The position numbers were made by a program, and so were the translations under genes. A stretch of DNA of 64,000 nucleotides from Dysidea avara (taxonomy: Eukaryota > Porifera > Demospongiae > Dictyoceratida > Dysideidae), in contig NC_089272.1 in NCBI RefSeq assembly GCF_963678975.1, forward strand, positions 19,419,399-19,483,398, read 5' to 3'. Below are positions 1 through 10,755 of the stretch, piece by piece. Numbering within the stretch: the stretch's first letter is position 1; each line of letters opens with the position of its first letter. The notes under the pieces are model-generated. The model worked only from the letters and a program-made list of their open reading frames with translations, was not told the origin of the DNA and made no database searches.

Positions 1-445
1 TGAATGAAGAATTTCTGATGTGAAAATAGAAGTTAAATTTCATTGTGTATCATGATCATTTGAACAACTTAGCTATAAGTCATAGTAATACTTTCCTGAC
101 ATAGCTAATGAGACATTTATTTCACTTGGAAAGCATAGGTAGCTACATGAGCAAAACATTTCCTATAGTATATTCTAAATAAATAAATAAATATATACTT
201 AAATGCTATACATCAGTGTATAGCTAGCCATGATCCATCAACAACTTTCCTAGTGCATTTTTTGCCGAAACACAACTACTTATGTTGTTGGTTAAGTACA
301 AAATCAACATGAATTTGCTAAATTGAGCAAATAATAATACCATACAGTATATTGTCACAGTAGAGTCTATAGTCCTGAAGTCCTGATCATCCGCCCGCCC
401 GCATCCATTTGTAGGCTTGGGAGTGACCAGAAACTAAGGTATGAC
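1..445. other. AT-rich flank, no gene seen
   Basis: No ORF with family resemblance, RNA gene or inverted repeat was recognised here. It is ordinary AT-rich sequence leading into composite element A. Confidence 0.5.
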
Positions 446-455
446 TTGGAGTGGC

Positions 456-676
456 CTTATGTAAATATTTTAATAACGACAATTTCAGGTGAATTTGCAT
501 GGTGCCGCTTGGTCTTGGCACAAAATTCACCTGAATTGTCATTATTAAAATTTTTACCATTAACCTACCATCACAGCCATTTCTTGGCCGCCACCTTGGA
601 TTTCACATCTTTTTTCACCATAGCCTGTCTGAGGGCCGCACAGCTTGGCTGCTTTGGATTAGATTTCAATTCTTTT
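456..676 (+). repeat. Partial terminal hairpin of composite A
   Basis: The loop-proximal stem (about 460-560) still pairs: GACAATTTCAGGTGAATTTG against its complement ending AATTCACCTGAATTGTC. The rest of one arm is missing, unlike the full hairpins at 7345, 8957 and 27923. The ORF over this stretch is a repeat artefact. Confidence 0.7.
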
Positions 677-777
677 TGTATTTGTATACCCCAAAGCCGG
701 CCTATGGCCGGCTTTAGGGCTTTTTTTAACCTATCATTTTTTCTTTACCACAGGAAGAAGAAAAGATGAAGCAGGGT

Positions 778-1660
778 GATTTCTTTGTAGCTGACCTCTC
801 TACAAGGTTATCCTTCTAGCTGATCTCTCTACCGGATGACTTGTTTCTAGCTGATCTCTCTACAGGGTTACTTGTTTGTAGCTGAACTCTCTACAGGGTG
901 GTTTGTTTGTAACTGAATTTTCTACAGGGCAATTTGTTTGCAGCTGAACTCTCTACATGGTAGTTTCTTTGTAGCTGAACTATAATAATAATAATAATAA
1001 TATCTACAATGTAACTTCTTCTAGCTGAACTCTTTACAGGGTGACTTGTTTCTAGCTGATCTCTCTACAGGGTGACTTGTTTTTAGCTGAACTCTCTACA
1101 GGGTGATTTGTTTGTAGCTGAACTCTCTACAAGGTAACTTCTTCTAGCTGATCTTTCTACAGGGTGATTTGTTTGTAGCTGAATTCTCTACAGGGTGACT
1201 TGTTTCTAGCTGATCTCTGTACAGGGTGACTTGTTCCTAGCTGAACTCTCTACAGGTTATTTGTTTGCAGCTGAACTCTCTTACATGGTGGTTTCTTTGT
1301 AGCTGAACTCTCTACAAGGTGACTTCTTCTAGCTGATCTCTCTACAAGATGACTTGTTTCTAACTGAACTCTCTACAGTGTGATCTGTTCATAGCGGAAC
1401 TTTCTACTGGGTGATTTGTTTGCAGCTGAACTCTTTGCATGATTGCTTCTTTGTAGCTGAACTCTTTGCATGATTGTTTCTTTGTAGCTGAACTCTCTAC
1501 AAGGTAACTTCTTCTAGCTGATCTCTCTACAGGGCAATTTGTTTGAGCTGAACTCTCTACATGATGGTTTCTTTGTAGCTGAACTCTCTATTAGGTACCT
1601 TCTTCTAGCTGATCTGACTACAGGGTGACTTGTTTGTAGCTGAATTCCCTACAGAATAAC
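778..1660 (+). repeat. 31-bp tandem array (left arm of A)
   Basis: About 28 diverged units of roughly 31 bp, built on TAGCTGAACTCTCTACAGGG followed by TGACTTGTTTG. Variants alternate between a TTCTTC and a TTGTTT form, giving a loose 62-bp higher order. The array is broken at 1661-1680 by the LINE. The same unit, same sense, is at 9470-10600 and 13822-14480, and in the opposite sense at 6420-7170 and 25775-27740. Confidence 0.9.
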
Positions 1661-1679
1661 TTGCAATGTAATATAATTG

Positions 1680-3465
1680 GAATACCCCCACTGTCACATA
1701 ATGGTCATACCATCACTGATTCCACCCACAAAGCTAATATCCTCAACGATTATTTTAGCTCAGTGTTTACCACCGAAGACACCCAGTGTACTCTCACACC
1801 AGATGAAAGCCCTTATCTTGATATACAACCTATTTCCATTACTTATGCTGATGTCTCCCAGCTCCTAACAACTTTGGATGTTCATAAAGCACCAGGACCA
1901 GACAAAATCCCATCACACTTATTACAATTAGCCTCTCAAGAAATTGCTCCAGTACTAACTCTGATCATCAATTCATCACTTCATCAAGGAGAACTTCCCA
2001 TGGACTGGAAACGTGCTAATATTGTACCTGTATTCAAAAAAGGAGACAAAACACTTGCATCCAATTACAGACCAATATCGCTAACCAGTATCAGCTGCAA
2101 GATCATGGAGCGCCTAATTCACACTCATCTCTTCTCTCACCTAGAATCAATAAATATCCTCTGCGACCAACAACATGGTTTCCGACCTAGAAGATCATGT
2201 GAATCACAACTTATTACTACCGTAAACAACATTTCTAAATCTCTTGACTCTGGCTTTCAAATTGATATCATTTTTCTAGATCTATCTAAGGCATTTGATA
2301 AAGTCCCCCATCACCGTTTATGTAACAAATTATCCTACTATGGTATTAGAGGGGAACTACTAACATGGCTACAAAACTTCCTCATCCGAAGGCATCAACA
2401 AGTAACTCTTGACGGTTCAACCAGTGAGTCACATGCAGTTAACTCGGGTGTCCCCCAAAGAACAATTAATCTTAGCCCCTTTATTATTTTTATGTTATAT
2501 CAATGACCTCCCTTTATCAATCAATGCCAACATTGGACGGTATGCTGATGATACCATACTTTATTCACTCTACATCCGACTGTTTATCACTTCAAAATGA
2601 TCTCAACTCCTTATCACAATGGGGCACTAGATCTGGTATGTTTTTTAATCCTGATAAAAGTGTATTCATGAGAATCACTCGTAAACACAATCCGATCACG
2701 TACAACTACACCATTAATGACATCTCTATCCAAGAAGTTTCATCTACTAAATATTTAGGAGTTACAATCACCAATGACTTGTCTTGGTCCACACACATTA
2801 CTAACATCACATCCAAAGCTCTATCAGTCAAAGCATTCCTACAGAGAAATCTTAAGTCCTGCCCAACTCAAATCAAATTGAAATGTTATAATGCCATGAT
2901 AAGACCAATCTTAGAATAGGCCAATCCTGTCTGGTCCCCTCACATCAGAAGAGACATTGATAAGCTTGAACGAGTACAGAGGCAATCTGCCAGATTCATT
3001 ATGGCTGACTTCTCGCATTTCAGCAGCGTAACTAACATGCTTATTGACCTTAACATTCCCAGCTTAGAACACCGCAGACAAGTATCTAGTATCATCCTCC
3101 TCTACAAAATTGTTCATAATCTCATTGATATATCTCCAGTTGATTTAATCCCTGTCACTTCTAACACCAGAGGACATGATCAAAGATTTCATCATATCTA
3201 TGCAAGGACCAATCAGTACAGTAATTCATTCTTCCCTAGATCAATTAGACTGTGAAATTCACTCCCACCTGACCTAATCCAACAACAATCATTACAAAAT
3301 TTTAACTACCAACTGAAATTATTATTACTTTCCCCTACCAATCAGTAATCCCATAATCAATCATATTGTAAAACATTTTGTATGCATGTTTCATATGTGC
3401 GTTAATCCTCAAACTGAGGCTGCACATTTTTGGAAAATAAAAAAATGAATAAATAAAAAATAATT
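1680..3465 (+). pseudogene. 5'-truncated LINE reverse transcriptase, decayed
   Basis: This is a non-LTR retrotransposon fragment, reverse transcriptase part only. Translated pieces in order: the thumb-side start (HKAPGPDKIPSHLLQLA), KGDKTLASNYRPISLTS, the active-site block FLDLSKAFDKVPHHRL, GVPQ, and the catalytic YADD in frame two (near 2540), then the C-terminal LERVQRQSARFI region. The frame is broken near 2460 and 2560, and stops fall at 2917 and 3253, so it is dead. No endonuclease remains, a 5' truncation typical of LINEs. The 3' end is an A-rich AATAAATAAAAA tail at about 3440-3465. The flanks share ATAATTG, a possible short target duplication. The host is the 31-bp array of composite A. 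Confidence 0.88.
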
Positions 3466-3856
3466 GAGTAAATTATAAATGCAGCTGAATGCTTTATTAG
3501 GGTGACTGTTCTATTAGAGTATCTTGATCTCGCATTTGCTACACGTAGTTGCCTTTCGAATCATAACTCAGTGGTTTGTAATCCGATTCTTCTGTACTAC
3601 TGCAAGGACTTTCTATGATGATCATTCCAGCGACATACTGATTTTGAGCTCATTGCTCTAAGCGGTTTGCCTGATAGACACGAAAACTAATAGTATTTTT
3701 ATTCATAATAATCGATCGCGTAATTTTGACACAGGTCGGGTTTTGTGTCATATCTCCGTGGTTTTTATCCCGATTCCTTTCAAACCACAAAAAGGCACTC
3801 CTACGATGGTTGTAGTCTCGCGTGCCAGACAGTTTGTGTGGGGGCGGCAAATAAAC
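3466..3856. repeat. Inner arm segment of composite A (left)
   Basis: It begins with the motif block (TGACTGTTCTATTAGAGTAT, 3505-3525) and continues into a stretch that reappears at 14515-14702 in the same sense and at 25560-25740 reversed (shared blocks include GATCTCGCATTTGCTACACG and AATCCGATTCTTCTGTACTA). The small ORF on the minus strand has no family resemblance. I treat it as a conserved non-coding arm of the composite. Confidence 0.7.
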
Positions 3857-4310
3857 CGTCTGGTCACTGTTGCACACTTTCCGTGAACTCACTGGAATGC
3901 AATTAGACTACATCACGGCATTGTTTTGCGCCAAGGATGATGCAATAATCGTTCCAATCACCTCTTTGAGCAGACTAAGACAATAATTGTACTGGTAATG
4001 TGCTGGTGACGTATTCGAAACATTGCTGAACGTCTTCCTCGACAATTCTGTCGTTTCACAAATCCGTAGCGAACCACGATCGTTCTTATACGAACGCTTT
4101 TAATAGCCCTGTACTAGGGAAATAAAGATCCTAAGCCCATGGCGTTGTTAAACTTTCGAAAAAGTGATCTGTAGCCGAGATTCAGTCCTTTATTACACTA
4201 AGAATTTGAATTATTAGTGGTTGTTTCGTCACAGAGTGCGCGAAGCGATCTGATTGGCTCTGCCAACATTCCGGCAGTGGTCCCGGAATGTGTACAACAG
4301 TGACCAGACG
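3857..4310. mobile_element. 454-bp TIR element nested in composite A
   Basis: Ends are inverted: CGTCTGGTCACTGTTGCACA at the left and the complement of CGTCTGGTCACTGTTGTACA at the right, continuing imperfectly for about 37 bp. The opposite arm of the large inverted repeat (5800-5830) shows the site without the element (AACCGTCTGGTAGGG), which supports insertion. The CGTCTGG at the element end is also present in that empty site, so the exact target duplication is unclear. Confidence 0.65.
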
Positions 4311-5805
4311 TAGGGTCCGCAATCCGAAAAATCAACTTTTACAAATCGATCCCCCTACCATTGTGGGTTGTTCATTGTAGTATCCCATTGCTAGATCCAC
4401 CATGAAACCGGAGGCACGATTGTTGTCTTCACAGAAATATTGATTTTAGTATTTCGTGAGATGCAAAAATTATTTTTAAAACTTCGTGCTCCACACAAAG
4501 AACAGGATAGAACTTGCTACTTAGCTAGGTTTTATCTAGAGCTAATTTAGTTAAAAAGTACGCACAGTAATAAGCAAATGGTTCACTGGGTTCCCGGCAC
4601 AGGGTTGCTTTCTCTCAAAAAGCAGAAAACGAAACACAAATTTTCGAATTCAAACTGCCCTACCAGCCAATACAAGAAAAGCCAACTCTTCCTCATAGTG
4701 ATGTGATAAGGTTGGATGCATAGTCTGTCTATGCTGTTAGTCTGGAAAGAATCTGAGACTTCTCACCATCTGGGTGAAGAACGTCAAAATTTTCGTGCGT
4801 CATTTCAAGGGATTCTCTCAATGGTACCAAAGTGCTTTCCAGTACTTCTGATGCCACACTGGTCACTTAATTTTGTTTAGAATGATGATAAATGATGGAT
4901 CAAAACGTTTGGTAGTAGTAGTAGTTGGTGTTTCTGTGATTTCATATGATGCAGTAAGCAGTATACCAGCAGCTCACCAGGAGCTCCACCCAGCTCGAAT
5001 CAAAAATGAAAGATTTTATGCTTTTTCCGTTTGTTTTTAGATGTTTTGCAGCATAATGGTGATGTAGGGTGATCTAGTGAAAACTTGAAGCTGCTGTGGA
5101 GCGTGAGGGGTGAAGTCAAATTTGGACGATTTTGCTGCCTCCCTTGATGCATAGCTTAGAGCGAGGCGTGGAAGCCGTGGATGAAATAATAATTGACAAC
5201 CGCTGCTACCAAACGTTCAGGGACATCTTTTGCCATAGTTTTAGTTTGTAATTGATGATTGTTGTGGCTGCAGAAGCCCTGGAAATGGCTAGAAAGCGCG
5301 ACACAACTCTTTGATGCTGCAGAAAATTTTGACGCTCGTCACCCAGATGGTGAGAAGTCTCAGATATTTTCCAAACTAACAGCATAGACAGACTATGCAC
5401 CCAACCGTATCGAAACACTATGAGGAAGAGTTGGCTTCTCTTGCCCTGGGTGGTAGGGCAGTTTGAATTCGAAACTTCGTATCTCTTTGTCTGTTTTTTC
5501 AAAGAAAACAACCCTGTGCCGGGCACCCAGCAGATCATTTACTTATTTCTGTGCGTACTTTTCAACTACCACAACTCTGGATACGATTTGGCTAAGTAGC
5601 AAGTTTCATCCGGTCCTTTGTGCGGAGCACGAAATTTAAAAATTAAATTTTGCATCTTGCGAGATACTGAAAACGATATTTCTGTGAAGACAACAATCAT
5701 GCCTCCGGTTTCATGGTGGATCAAGCAATGGGATACTACAATGAACATCCCACAGTGGTAGGGGGATTGATTTGTAGAAGTTGATTTTTCGGATTGCGGA
5801 CCCTA
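4311..5805. repeat. Long inverted repeat, arms about 600 bp
   Basis: The left arm (4311-4925) and right arm (5208-5805) pair over most of their length. Examples are CAATCCGAAAAATCAACTT, ATGAAACCGGAGGCA and CATAGTCTGTCTATGCTGTT in both arms. The loop is about 280 bp. The arms have diverged by substitutions and small indels, so this is not a recent duplication. ORFs on it are fragmentary and unlike known proteins. Confidence 0.85.
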
Positions 5806-6345
5806 CCAGACGGTTTATTTACCGCCCCCACACAAACCGTCTGGCACGCGAGACTACGATGGTTGCTCCATCTACATAACAATTTTCAACTGATTCTTCA
5901 AAGGAGTTTACCCTGTAGGCGTGACAGACCTTCGACCTTATTTTACGCAAATAATCGGTCATAACTCCGTCAATATTCATCGGATTCCTACCAAAGTTGG
6001 TACAGAGATCCGCCTTAATGAGCCCTTTAAATGTGCCAAATTTCAGCCCGATTCGAGCACGAATTCGTGTTTTATGGCGGATTTTGCGAAGTGTGCGAAA
6101 TGAAGAAGAAAAAAACGAAGAAATTAAAACGAAATTTTGTTCGCTCGTATCTCGGAAATTCCTGGATCGATTTTCTTCAAATTTGGTGTGTAGACTTCCC
6201 TTGCTGGCCGGCACCTCTCTAGCAAATTTGGTTCCAATCGGATAAGGGATCACAGAGCTACATAGGTGTGAAAATTGCGTTTTCTTTCTTCCTGTTAATA
6301 TACTCACGGGTGGCCGCCAGCTTCTTGGGCCGCACGACACACTAC
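5806..6345 (-). repeat. Conserved internal segment of composite (A copy)
   Basis: A 173-residue open frame (5819-6340, minus) matches the copy at 24945-25602. It starts CGPRSWRPPVSILTGRKK here and CGPRSRR(VT)PVSILTGRKK there, and both contain KFGT, TNFG and a CHAYRVN-like stretch. In the C copy the frame is broken by a stop. Differences do not fall mainly at third codon positions by eye, so DNA-level conservation of a repeat is more likely than a real protein. No known domain is recognised. Confidence 0.55.
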
Positions 6346-6354
6346 CGTGTGTCT

Positions 6355-7170
6355 TGATAGAGCAGTCATCCTAATAGAGCAGTCATCCTAATAGAGCAGT
6401 CATCCTAATAGAGCAGTCACCCTGAAGAGAATTCAAGAGATCAGCTAGAAACAAGTAACCTGTATAGAGATCAGCTACAAACAAGTCACCCTGTAGAGAG
6501 ATCAGCCACAAACAATTTACCTTGTAGAGAGATCAACTAGAAGGAGTTATCTTGTAGGGAGTTCATGCAACTATAGAAAGAGATAGTTCAGCTAGAAGAA
6601 ATCACCTTGTAGAGTTCAGCTACAAAGAAACCACCATATTATAGAGAGTTCAGCTACAAACAAATCGTCCTGTAGAGAGATCAATAAAAGAAGTTACCTT
6701 GTAGAGAGTTCAGCTACAAAGAATCCATCATCTAGATAGTTCAGCTGCAAACAAATTACCTGTAGAGAGTTCAGCTACAAACAAATCTCCCTGTAGAGAG
6801 ATCAGTTAGAAGAAGTTACCTTGTAGAGAGTTCAGCTACAAAGAATCCATCATCTAGATAGTTCAGCTGCAAACAAATTACCTGTAGAGAGTTCAGCTAC
6901 AAACAAATCTCCCTGTAGAGAGATCAGTTAGAAGAAGTTACCTTGTAGAGAGTTCAGCTATAAAGAAACCATTCTGTAAAGAGCTCAGCAGCAAGCAAAT
7001 CACCTGTACAGAATTCAGCTACAGACAAATCACCCTGTAGAGAGATCAGCTAGAACAAGTTACCTTGTTGATAGTTCAGCTACAAACAAATCACCCTGTA
7101 GAGAGATCAGCTAGAACAAGTTACCTTGTAGAGTGTTCAGTTACAAAGAAACCACCATGGAGAGTTCTGT
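6355..7170 (-). repeat. 31-bp tandem array with motif block (right arm of A)
   Basis: It begins with four copies of TAATAGAGCAGTCATCC-type sequence (6362-6420), then 31-bp array units in reverse sense (CTGTAGAGAGATCAGCTAGA, TTCAGCTACAAACAAATCAC). A block of about 120 bp is duplicated within it (compare 6715-6800 with 6835-6920). Confidence 0.9.
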
Positions 7171-7344
7171 AATAAATATATGTATTATATATATAATTTG
7201 TAAATTTACTGATAAGATCAGAAATATTTAAGGTACATCTGCTTCATCTTTTCTTCTTCCTGTGGTAAAGAAAAAAAGATAGGTTTAAAAGTCCCAATGC
7301 CGGCCATAGGCCGGCTTTGGGGTATACAAGTACAAAAGAAGTGA

Positions 7345-7675
7345 AATCTAATCCAAATCAGCCAAGCTGTAAAAAAAGTGTGCGGCCCTCAAAAAGGCTA
7401 TGGTGAAAAAGGATGTGAAATCCAAGGTGGCGGCTAAGAAATGGCTGTGATGGTAGGTTAATGGTAAAAATTTTAATAACGACAATTCAGGTGAATTTTG
7501 TGCCAATTGACCAAGCGGCACCAAAATTCACCTAAATTGTCATTATTAAAATTTTTACCATTAACCTACCATCACAGCCATTTCTTGGCTGCACCTTGGA
7601 TTTCACATCTTTTTTCACCATAGCCTTTTTGAGGGCTGCACACTTTTTTTACAGCTTGGCTGTTTTGGATTAGAT
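7345..7675. repeat. Terminal hairpin of composite A
   Basis: Two arms of about 160 bp with a loop of about 12 bp. The left arm starts ATCTAATCCAAATCAGCC and the right arm ends GGCTGTTTTGGATTAGAT. Full homologues lie at 8957-9288 and 27923-28251. Such a structure would form a strong cruciform. Confidence 0.88.
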
Positions 7676-7699
7676 ATATATATATATATACATATATAT

Positions 7700-8418
7700 T
7701 TATTTATTTATTTATTGATTAGCAAACACCCAACAGGGTTTTTACGCTAATGTACAAGGTACGTACACATAAGTGCCTAGTTTAAGTTACAATAACATAA
7801 GTGCCTATAATTTAGGTTACAATAATGATTAGTACTAAGTTACAATAAGTGCTAAGTTACAATAGGTGCTAGGTTACAACTAGTGCTAAATTACAGTAAG
7901 TGGTAAGTTACAATAAGTGCTAGAATTACAATGAATACTAAATTACAGTGAGGGCTAAGTTACAATAAATACAATAAGTGCTAAGTTACAGTTACAAAGT
8001 AGGAGTAGTTGATTGTTTAAATGTTTCAAGATCAATGGTAGGGATACATAGATCGTTCCAATGGGGAATAGTTCTGGGTAGGAATGAATAGAGATACGTG
8101 TTTACTGAAGACTGTATATGATTAAATTTCTGATCATGATGGGCTCTGGTAGCAGTTTGATTTAATGATGGCAGACAGCGATTTGGGACCAATAATAAAT
8201 GATTAACTATCTTGTACAATAGGATGAGGCGTGCTTGCTTTCTGCGTTCTTGTAAAGATGGCCAATTTAGTTCATTTAACATGTCTGTGATACTGTCACG
8301 GTGGTGTCTGTTCCAAGGCTTATTTAAGACGAAACGAGCAGCTCGATGTTGAATCATTTCAAGTTTAGAAATGTCATTTTGGTGGTGTGGGTCCCAGATG
8401 GCACAACAATATTCGATA
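7700..8418 (-). pseudogene. LINE 3' fragment (RT C-terminus and tail)
   Basis: On the minus strand the frame from about 8418 reads EYCCAIWDPHHQNDISKLE and continues MIQHRAARFVLN, ending with SFLPRTIPHWNDLCIPT near 7992. This is the usual C-terminal end of CR1/L2-type LINE ORF2 proteins. The 3' untranslated part holds a degenerate array of a TAAGTTACAATAAGTGC unit (7770-7985) and ends in an AATAAATAAATA tail near 7705. Everything upstream of this end is missing. Confidence 0.82.
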
Positions 8419-8496
8419 GATATATATCTAAACCAAAACAGCCATATATATATATATATATATATATATCTAAATCAAAACAGTCATATATATAAT

Positions 8497-8633
8497 AGTT
8501 ATACGGGCACAATGTGGAGTCTATGAAATTTATAAACCCGAAGGCCCGGGCTGTAGCGCACGAGCGAAGCTCGTGCGCTACTAAGGGCCTGAGGGTTTAT
8601 AAATGTCAGACTCCACATTGTGCCCGTATAACT
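8497..8633. repeat. 137-bp near-perfect palindrome
   Basis: AGTTATACGGGCACAATGTG at the left is answered by its exact complement at the right. The arms continue through TTTATAAACCC to a GCGCACGAGCGAAGCTCGTG centre. It sits in (TA)n sequence between composites A and B. There is no coding sense. Confidence 0.85.
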
Positions 8634-8956
8634 GCTTTAGACTCTATTTCACATTACACTCAGATTACTTACCTCATCCACGGCTGTTTCTACTGTAGGC
8701 TAGGAAAAAGCGGCTGGTTTTCTTACGATAATACTAGCGCCATGGCAACTATGTGTCCTCACGTGACTAAATAATCGCGCTCGTTAAATCACTGCACGTG
8801 AATAACGCATAGCGATTGGACAAATCCGATTTTGAGCATATGTCATATTGTGCTTAAAGGCGTGGAGTATATTAGAAAACAAGATGGAGTATATGAGATT
8901 TATTACCCACCCAAAACAGCCTAAATAGAGTCTAAATATATATATATATATATATA
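8634..8956. other. Spacer with inverted TTTAGACTCTATTT ends
   Basis: No gene was recognised. TTTAGACTCTATTT near 8636 and AAATAGAGTCTAAAT near 8922 are inverted, so this may be another small TIR element. (TA)n follows. Confidence 0.3.
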
Positions 8957-9288
8957 TCTAGACCAAAACAGCCAAGCTGTAAAAAAAGTGTGGCCCCCAA
9001 AAAGGTCAGGATGAAAAAAGATGTGAAATCCAAGGTGGCGGCGAAGAAATGATTGTGATGGTAGGTTAATGGCAAAAATTTTAATTACGACAATTCCAGT
9101 GAATTTGCATTGCCTCCTCCACTAGGATTTGGCACCAAATTCACTGAATTGTCATAATTAAAATTTTTGCCATTAACGTACCATCACAGTCATTTCTTGG
9201 CTGCCACCTTGGATTTCACATCTTTTTTCATCCTGGCCTTTTTGGGGGCCGCACTCTTTTTTTACAGCTTGGCTGTTTTGGTTTAGAT
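8957..9288. repeat. Terminal hairpin of composite B
   Basis: Arms of about 155 bp around a short loop (CCTCCTCCACTAGGA). It starts ATCTAGACCAAAACAGCC and ends GGCTGTTTTGGTTTAGAT. It has diverged from the hairpins at 7345 and 27923, but each arm has kept pace with its partner. Confidence 0.87.
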
Positions 9289-9469
9289 ATCACTTCTTTT
9301 TGTATTGCAAGCCATAAAGCCAGCCATGAACTGGCTTTGGTGCTTACTTTTTTTCTTTTCTGCAGGAATTGTGGAACAAAGGAAGAGATTTTGTGTACAG
9401 ATTTTGGCTGATTAAAAATATTTGTATATTTAACAATGAATGATAATTACATACTGTAGGTCATAAGGT

Positions 9470-10600
9470 AACTTCTTATACATAACTGAACTGTAGCTGA
9501 AACCCTCCTTGTTTGCAGTTGAACTCTTTTCAGAGTGACTTGTTTCTAGCTAAACTCTCTAGATGGCGATTTGTTTCCAACACATAATTCTACAGGGTGA
9601 TTTATTTGTAGCTGTTCCCTATAGGGTAACTTGTATCTAGCTAATATATCTACATGGTGACTTGCTTGTAGCTGATCTCTCTACAGGGTGATTTGTTTGT
9701 AGCTGAATTCTCTACAGGATGATCTGAACTCTCTACATGGTGGTTTCTTTGTAGCTGAACTCTCTACAAGGTGACTTCTTCTAGTTGAACTCTCTACAGG
9801 ATGATCTTTTCGTAGCTGAACTCTCTACAGGGTGATTTGTTTGCAGTTGAACTCTCTACATGATGGTTTCTTTGTAGTTGAACTCTCTACAAGGTAACTT
9901 CTTCTAGCTGGTCTCTCTACAGGGTGACTTGTTTCTAGCTGAACTTTACATGGTGATCTGTTCATAGCTAAACCCTCTACAGGCTGATTTGTTTGTAGCT
10001 GAACTTTCTACATGATGATTTCTTTGTAGCTGAACTCTCTACATGGTAACTTATTCTAGCTAATCTTTCTACAGGGTGACTTGTTTGTAGCTGAACTATC
10101 TGCAGGGTGGCTTTTAGTAGCTGAACTCTCTACATACAAAGTGAATTCTTCTGGCTGATCTCTCTACAGGATGACTTGTTTCTAGCTGATATCTCTGTAG
10201 GGTGACTTGTTTCTAGCTGAACTTTACATAGCGATCTGTTCGTAGCTGAAGTTTCTACAGGGTGATTTGTTTGTAGCTGAACTCTCTACATGATGGTTTC
10301 TTTGTAACTGAACTCTCTACAAGGTATCTTCATCTAGCTGATCTCTCTACAGGGTGACTTGTTTGTAGCTGAACTATTTGCAGGATGATTTGTTTGTAGC
10401 TGAACTCTCTACAAGGTAATCCTTCTAGCTGATCTCTCTGTAGGATGACTTCATCCTAGCTGAACTCCCTACAGGGTGATCTCTTCGTAGCTGAACTTCC
10501 TACAGGGTGATTTTTTTTAGCTAAATTCTCTACAGGATGGTTTCTTTGTAGCTGATCTCTTTACAAGGTGACTTCTTCTAGCTGATCTCTCTATAGGTTT
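9470..10600 (+). repeat. 31-bp tandem array (left arm of B, first part)
   Basis: About 36 units of the TAGCTGAACTCTCTACAGGG family, in the same sense as 778-1660. The array is cut by the LINE at 10605 and resumes at 13822. Confidence 0.9.
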
Positions 10601-10755
10601 AATAATTGCTTTACAGAATTGGAATTACATACAGTAGAGGCTATAGTGATTACAGAGACATACAATTCTGAAGGACTACCAGTGTCCTGCACTGGTAGCC
10701 TAGAGCACTAACTACTTAACTACAAAAACTATACATGCATACATTTATATAATAG

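Larger units (their letters stand above)
446..7675. mobile_element. Composite foldback-like element, copy A (both arms)
   Basis: The two ends mirror each other. The left end runs: hairpin half (456-676), a linker with a GCCGGCCTATGGCCGGC palindrome, a 31-bp array in plus sense (778-1660), the motif block (3501-3534). The right end runs in reverse: motif block (6355-6420), array in minus sense (6420-7170), linker, full hairpin (7345-7675). The centre (3535-6345) holds a long inverted repeat and a conserved segment shared with copy C. Long terminal inverted repeats built of short tandem repeats are typical of Foldback (FB) elements, and that analogy is my inference. No transposase is visible. 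A LINE (1680-3465) and a small TIR element (3857-4310) are nested inside. Confidence 0.65.

Noticed and set aside
446-769. ORF of 107 codons as a protein gene
   Set aside because: It lies on the hairpin and linker of the composite element and recurs as repeat DNA at 7240 and 27830.
5206-5748. Minus-strand ORFs in the long inverted repeat
   Set aside because: The opposite arm has the same sequence with broken frames, and no domain is seen.
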